This document shows, one piece after another, positions 58,500 to 64,000 of a DNA stretch of 64,000 nucleotides. Each line of letters opens with the position of its first letter. Position 1 is the first letter of the stretch. The DNA comes from Cervus elaphus (taxonomy: Eukaryota > Chordata > Mammalia > Artiodactyla > Cervidae): positions 23,773,314-23,837,313 of the forward strand of contig NC_057824.1 of assembly GCF_910594005.1 (NCBI RefSeq). Direction: 5' to 3'. The notes under the pieces are model-generated. The model did not search any database. It saw only the letters and a list, made by a program, of their open reading frames with translations, and was not told the DNA's origin. The position numbers were made by a program, and so were the translations under genes.

Positions 58500-60316
58500 A
58501 TTTCTGGTCTGGCTTGTGAGGTGTCATCACTCCATGCTAACAAGTAAAAAGTTGAACAAACTGAAAAAAATCAACCACTCGTCTTTGATTCACCATAGAA
58601 GTAAAGTCATTGAGCAAACTACTGCCCCTCAAATTGGAGAGAGAAACAGGCAGAAATGGAGAATCAAAACTTCCTGGAATGGATCAGAAAGAAACCTCCA
58701 CAGCAACCACTGCTGGGGTAGGGAATCCCAAATTGTAATTGCTAAAGGCTCAGGGAAATCCCAGAGTTAAAAACTCCAAGGAAGGGGGAAGGGGGGCAGT
58801 GTCCTGGTATTGGAGAAGACACGGTTTTGTGAGTTTTACCTATACGAGCTCTACTGATCTTCACTGGAAAAAAAATCTTTCATGCTTCCAGCAATGGGCA
58901 AGGTAAAAAGAAGCTTTTGAATAGGCCTACCCTCAGGAGAAACAATTACCAGAGACTAACCTACGTGGGGGAAAGAAAACATCCAACATGTGCTCCCTTT
59001 AGCATTACACATGGAGGAAGAGAAATAGCCAACTCCAGCCCCCTCTGGCCATCCTGTCCCACCTAAGAGGGTGGTGGGGACAGAGATGCACTAGTGAATT
59101 TCACATTCCAGGGGCACAGGCTCACTAAAAGACAGGCCTAATCATAGGAAAAGTAGAGTGCCTCTTCTTCCCACACATTTTACCATTGAATTACTGAAGG
59201 CCTGTTTACCATACATAGTTCCTTTTAACCAGTACATCATGTCTACCTTTCAACAAAAAAATGACCAGACTAAAAAACAAAAACACAATTTGAAGATAGC
59301 AAACGAGCATCAGAACCAGAGTCAGATATGGCAGGAATGTTCAAATTATCAGACCAGGAATTTTTTAGAAACTATGATTAATGTACTTTAATGGAAAGAG
59401 ACAAAATCCAAGAACTCGTAAACAGAGAGATAGATATTCTAAGAAAAATGCTTGAGATGAAAACTACTGACAGAATTGAAGAAAGCCTTTTATGGGCTTA
59501 TTAGTTAGACATTGCTGAGAAAAGCAATGACTGACTTTAATAATATGACTAAGAGGGAAAAAAAGTGACAAAACAATAACAACCCAGAATATCCAAGAAC
59601 TCAGGACGCCTACCACAAAGGGAGTTACAGATGCATAATGGGAATTCCAGAAGGAAGAAAGAAAGGAACAAAAGCAGTGTTTGAAGTAGCAGTGACTAAA
59701 AATTTCTCCCAAATAAACATTAGAGACCAAACCACAGATCCAGGGAACTCACAGAACACCAAGCAGGGTAAATACCAAACACATACATCTAAACATAATT
59801 GAAACTTCAGAAAATTGAAGCTATCTTGAAAGCTAAGGAAAAAACACCTTGTCTATAGAGAGCTAAGGTAAGAGTTATATCAACTTCTCCTTTAAGCTAT
59901 ACAAACAATAAGAAAGTAAAGTATTTCAAGTGTTATGAGAACAAAATTTACGAACCTAAAATGCTTTGCATTGTAAACATCTCCTTCAAAGTTGGAGAAA
60001 TAGACCTTCTCAGACAAAAATTTAGGGTATTAGTTGCCAGTAGATCTGCTTTAAAATTCTTCATAGAGAAAGAAAATGGTATGTCAGAAAATCAGATCTA
60101 CATAAAGAAGAGGAATAAGTGAACATAAAGTAGAACCTTTTATTTTTCTTCTGCTTAGTTGATTTAACTGATGAGTTCAAATTAATAGCAACAGTGTATT
60201 TGATTGTGTATGCATGTGTGTGCTCATTAACACACTTACTATAAGTGAAATGAATGGCAGCAGTGATTCAAGGAACAGAAAGAGGAATTAGGAATATTTT
60301 ATTATTATAAGGTACT
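58500..60316 (+). mobile_element. HAL1/L1-type LINE remnant, second copy
   Basis: A second sense LINE of the same kind, covering the ORF1 region (AACCAGAGTCAGATATGGCAG near 59312, then GGAAAGAGACAAAATCCAAG near 59392) and the block after it (GATCTGCTTTAAAATTCTTC near 60043). Confidence 0.7.
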
Positions 60317-60517
60317 TGTAGGGGCTTTATCAGTGACTCAACAGAAACGAATCTGCCTGCCATGCAGGAGACGCAGGTTCAATTCCTAGGTGGGAAAGAT
60401 CCCCTAGAAGAGGAAATGGCAACCCACTCCAGTATTCTTGTTGGGAAATTCCATGGACAGAGGAGCTTGATGGGCTACAGTTAAGGGGTCGCAAAGAGTC
60501 AGCTGTAACTGAGTACG
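60317..60517 (+). mobile_element. Bov-tA SINE
   Basis: Sense element (GGGGCTTTATCAGTGACTC to the AGAGTCAGCTGTAACTGAG tail) with duplication AAGGTACT at 60309-60316 and 60518-60525. Confidence 0.92.
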
Positions 60518-60539
60518 AAGGTACTCCTTGTGAAGCAAT

Positions 60540-61560
60540 CTAGTATTTATTTGACAACTGGCTTGGATTAGTTGTCAATGTATTTTGCAAACTCTAGGGC
60601 AGCCACTAATTACAATAGTATAGTATGCTAAAAAAGGAGAGAAAATAGAATCATATAAAATGTAGTTTTAATCATAATTGCCAAAACTTGCCCCAGGATG
60701 TCCTTCCGTAAGTGAATGGATAAACAAATGTGGTACATTCAGACAATAGAATACTATTTAGTGCTTAAAAAAAAAAAAGAAAGAAAGAAATGAGCTATCA
60801 AGCTATGAAAAGACATGGAGGAAACTTAAATGTGTATTTTTAAATGAAAGAAGTCAATCTGAGAAAGCCGTATACTGATGATTTCAACTACATGACATTC
60901 TAGAAAAGGTAAAACTATGGAGATAGTAAGAAATCAAATGTTGCCAGAAGTTAGTAGGGAGGGATGAATAGGCAAAGCAATGGGGATTTGGGGGCAGTGA
61001 AACTATTTTATATTATACTGTAATGGTGGATACTTGTCATTGTACATTTGTCAATATCCATAGAACATCCTAACACTAAGAGTAAATGCTACTGTGGGAC
61101 TTCCCTGGTGGTCCAGTGGCTGGCTGTGCTCCCAATGTAGGGACCCCGGGTTGATCCCTGGTCAAGGAACCAGATCCCACATGCCACAACGAAGAGTGCA
61201 GTGCCTATGCCACAGCTGGAAATCCTGCCTGCCACAACACATATATATATGTGTGTGTGTGTGTGTGTGTATATACATGTATATATATATATATGCCACA
61301 ACTAAGACCCCATGCAGCCAAATAGTTTTAAAAGAGAGTGAATGCTAAACTATGAACTTTGGCGATAGTGGTAATGTTAGCATAGTTTCAGCAGTTGTAA
61401 CAAGAGTACCGCCGTGGGAGGTTGTGTGTGGGAGGGGTTAGGGGGTATATGGGAAAACACTAGTTTCTACAACTTTATTATAAATGGAAAACTGCTGTTG
61501 GAAAAGTTATTTAGTAATTTTTAAATGTACAAAACATTACTGAGACAAAGGAGGTATAAA
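60540..61560 (+). mobile_element. L1 3' remnant broken by a CHR SINE
   Basis: ACAAATGTGGTACATTCAGAC near 60726 and CCAGAAGTTAGTAGGGAGGG near 60944 mark the ORF2 end and 3' UTR. It continues after the SINE at 61092-61334. Confidence 0.72.
61092..61334 (+). mobile_element. CHR-type SINE with internal microsatellite
   Basis: Head GGGACTTCCCTGGTGGTCC; a composite (AT)n(GT)n(AT)n microsatellite lies inside at 61241-61293. Duplication AGAGTRAATGCTA at 61079-61091 and 61335-61347. Confidence 0.92.
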
Positions 61561-61589
61561 TATATAGTGAGATGCCATGTTTACAAATC

Positions 61590-62400
61590 ATAAAATTCAT
61601 GTTGATGTCACTTCACCCAGATTGTTGTATATATTTAGTGCACTCTTAATCAAAATCTTGGCATCCTTTTCTGTAGAAAGTAACAAACGGATCCAAAACT
61701 TGTGTGAAGTGTTTCCTTGGTGCCTCAGTGGTAAAGAATCTGCCTGTCAGTGCAGGAGACAATGGATTCAATCCCTTGTCCAGAAAGATGGCACATGCCG
61801 CAGAGCAATGAAGCCCACACACATACCACAAATACTGAACCTGTGCTCTGGAGCCCAGGAGCCGCAACTACTATGCCCATGTGCTACAGCTTGTGAAGCC
61901 CTCATACCGTGGAGCCTGTGCTCCACACCAGTGAGACGCCCATGCACCACAACTAGGGAAAAGCCTGTACAGCACTGAAGACCAGCACAACCAAAAATAA
62001 ACTAACAACAACAACAAAAAGCCTGTGTGAAAAGCAAAAGACCTAGAAGATGAAAACAGTGTTATAAAAGAATAACATTGGAAGACATACACTACCTGAG
62101 TTTGACTTACTGTGAAGCTATAAGAATTAAGAGAATGGTGTTGGCATGAGGAAAGAAATATAAATCAATGGACAAATTAGAGTCTACAGAGAGTCCATTG
62201 GTTTTCAATGACGTTGCCGAAATAATTTAATAGGGAAGAGGTAGTCTTTTCAACAAATGTTGCTGGAGTAACCAGAGGGGAAAAGTGAACCTCTTACAAC
62301 GTATACAAAAATAACTTGAAATGAATCATAGATCAAATAGCAAAGCTAAGAATTAAAAGCATCTATAAGAAAATGGCACAACCTTGTGTACTAGTCATGT
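61590..62400 (+). mobile_element. L1 ORF2 3' remnant broken by a CHR SINE
   Basis: ORF2 C-terminal L1 on both sides of the SINE (GCACTCTTAATCAAAATCTTG near 61639; GAGTCCATTGGTTTTCAATGA near 62191; the TCTTTTCAACAAATGTTGCTG block near 62247). Confidence 0.78.
61709..62023 (+). mobile_element. CHR-type SINE, long form
   Basis: Sense element from TGTTTCCTTGGTGCCTCAG through the CCGCAACTACTATGCCC modules to (AACAAC)n; duplication TGTGTGAA at 61701-61708 and 62024-62031. Confidence 0.92.
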
Positions 62401-63020
62401 GAAATTCATGTAGCAAATTAAATTGGCTTACTAAAATTTGTGTTAAGATTTTCTTAACAAAAATTCCAATTTTAAATGTCAGTGTCAGATTCAAAAAAGT
62501 GCAGTCAGAGTAAAATGGAGCAGAAGACAGTCTTCTGACTCAGAATATTCTGTAACTAGAATCAGCATCATTTATCATCCTTTCCTCAGTTTCTTTTGTG
62601 TGGTAAATGTTGCTACTATAGTAATATAATGTAACAATTTTTTAATATATTTTAATACTTCTTCATCTGTAACAAAGAGCTTAATTTATTTTTACATTGT
62701 TTCATTTTCATGAAGGCAGATATGTGTGCTAGAGTGACATTTGTATATTTTGTACATGTACAGATATCATATACTTATAGATTATACATTTGGCTTTATT
62801 GTAAATGAATCTCTACTAAATTTTAAGGATTTCTACTAAATTCATTGTGTATTGTGAACTTTTGATTATATAAATAATTGGTTATGCCCAGGGTTTCTTG
62901 GGTACTTGGTTAATCATCTTCATTCTGACCCCCCGTATCAGTTATGAAATGGTAAAATAGAATAATTATAACCATTGATTACATGTCTCAACATAATAAT
63001 ACATGTTTGTTTCATTTAAG
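62401..63020. other. End of intron 6, unique sequence
   Basis: No repeat recognised in the 600 bp preceding exon 7. Confidence 0.5.
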
Positions 63021-63091
63021 TAACGATGATGTCCTATTGATTTCTGTGGAAAATCTTAATCTGAAAACTCCAGTTACATCAAATCTAACAG
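63021..63091 (+). CDS. ATF7IP2: ATF7IP2 exon 7 (residues 454-477, gene continues beyond window)
   Basis: A 71-nt exon with acceptor GTTTCATTTAAG and donor GTATGT at 63092. With the two bases from exon 6 it reads SNDDVLLISVENLNLKTPV and then TSNLT, ending with one base of the next codon. The phase agrees with exon 6, and the DDV-LISVE motif fits the family linker. It sits alone after a very long repeat-filled intron. The remaining exons, which should encode the C-terminal fibronectin-III domain, are outside the window. It is too small to be detected as an open frame by itself. Confidence 0.82.
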
Positions 63092-63431
63092 GTATGTTAA
63101 GTTGATTAAAATATGATCTGTCAAATCGGAAAGCCTCAAATCAGTATTTGTTTAAAACAGACTTGAAAATTCTACTCTCAAAAAATGTTTAATTTATGTC
63201 TGTGATTAACCTGAATAAATCAGTTGATTGTTTAATAAAGTTGAGGTTCTTTTTAACCTTGTGTTAATCAATTTATGGCCTTTTCTTTCTTTACTTGTTT
63301 CTTTCTTTACGTGTGTTGAATGGCTTTATAAATTATAAAACTACTTACCTTTCATATCTGTTATTTGTACTTGTTTGCTCTGGTCTTGGTGGTGGTAGTG
63401 ATGTACTTAGGATTTAAAGTTTGGCTAATCT

Positions 63432-63554
63432 GGGACTTCCCTGGTGGTTCAGTGGTCAAGACTGGTCTCCCAATGCAGAGGGAACAGGTTTGATCTCTGA
63501 CTGGGGAACTAAGATCCCACACGCTGCACAGCACAGTCAAAAAAAGCAAAAAAT
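63432..63554 (+). mobile_element. CHR-type SINE, short form
   Basis: Sense head and short A-rich tail; perfect 16-bp duplication AAAGTTTGGCTAATCT at 63416-63431 and 63555-63570. Confidence 0.96.
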
Positions 63555-63570
63555 AAAGTTTGGCTAATCT

Positions 63571-64000
63571 CTGGTATCTTTGATTTTTTTAATTTTAAAA
63601 AATAACACCTATGTTACTCTTTAGAGTTTCTCATTATACTTAGGTAAAAATCTTTAACCTTAGATTCCCAATCAATTTCCTTTCCCTTAAAATAGCTATC
63701 TTGTTGGCTCATAATTTCTTCTTCAAAATTCCCCATTTTGTTTTCATTTTTAGTATATATTAGAGAATTTAATTTACATCTTATTTTCAGAAAACTTTAT
63801 CTCCACTTACATAACTACTTAATTGCCCTCATGATTTGGGCTGTTAAGATTATAAATCAGATAGTTAAGGGATATTACACATTTATCTGATGCCTTTACT
63901 GGTTCTATGAAGAATCCTCTTCAGCCATTGCAGGTGGTCTAATCTAAAGATACTATAAATTTTAAAAATGTGTACATTTCCAAGTTTATTTCCTCAAATG
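63571..64000 (+). other. ATF7IP2: ATF7IP2 intron 7, incomplete
   Basis: Intronic sequence running off the window; no further exon found. Confidence 0.6.

Noticed and set aside
1..64000. CRISPR arrays, operons, prophage, tRNA or rRNA genes
   Set aside because: None seen; repeats are interspersed retroelements and the gene is split by introns, as expected for a mammal.

Overview
This is a stretch of ruminant, most likely bovid, nuclear genome. The evidence is the dense load of BovB (RTE) LINEs, Bov-tA/Bov-A tRNA-derived SINEs and CHR-type tRNA-Glu SINEs, lying among older mammalian layers (L1, MER2, MER5A, MIR, Tigger1, MaLR). There are no bacterial operons, CRISPR arrays or tRNA/rRNA genes. 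Reading the gene as cattle chromosome 25 (human 16p13 synteny) is inference from gene identity only.

One protein-coding gene is recognisable, ATF7IP2 (MCAF2), on the + strand and running off the right edge. A TATA-less CpG-island promoter lies near 6.83-7.48 kb, with a probable non-coding exon 1 ending at 7137. Six coding exons follow: 23912-24758 (start codon), 25777-25901, 36372-36506, 37075-37170, 40125-40282 and 63021-63091. They splice in frame into 477 complete codons plus one base. The product is an N-terminal Ser/Asn/Lys-rich part followed by the coiled-coil region by which the ATF7IP family contacts the H3K9 methyltransferase SETDB1. The C-terminal exons, including the expected fibronectin-III domain, lie beyond the window.

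By region: 0-6.6 kb is intergenic, with SINEs, L1, a hAT MITE and a BovB tail. 6.6-7.5 kb is the promoter. Intron 1 (7.1-23.9 kb) holds two successive L1 ORF2 remnants, a BovB inserted into another BovB, Tigger and MER2-like MITEs and a three-copy tandem repeat. Intron 3 (25.9-36.4 kb) holds a complete minus-strand LTR provirus (26046-32635) with matched LTRs, primer-binding site and polypurine tract but no long gag, pol or env frame. Intron 5 holds antisense L1 and a MaLR LTR with internal sequence. Intron 6 (22.7 kb) is almost wholly transposons, including a degraded Tigger1, a 2.2 kb BovB, HAL1/L1 segments and a truncated U6 retropseudogene.

No new multi-gene system is visible. The items I find most worth checking are a perfect four-unit heat-shock element 0.8 kb upstream of exon 1, the tailless U6 fragment with 13-bp target-site duplications, the provirus that is structurally complete but apparently non-coding, a competing frame-shifting splice donor at exon 5, and a possible short two-exon transcript in intron 1.
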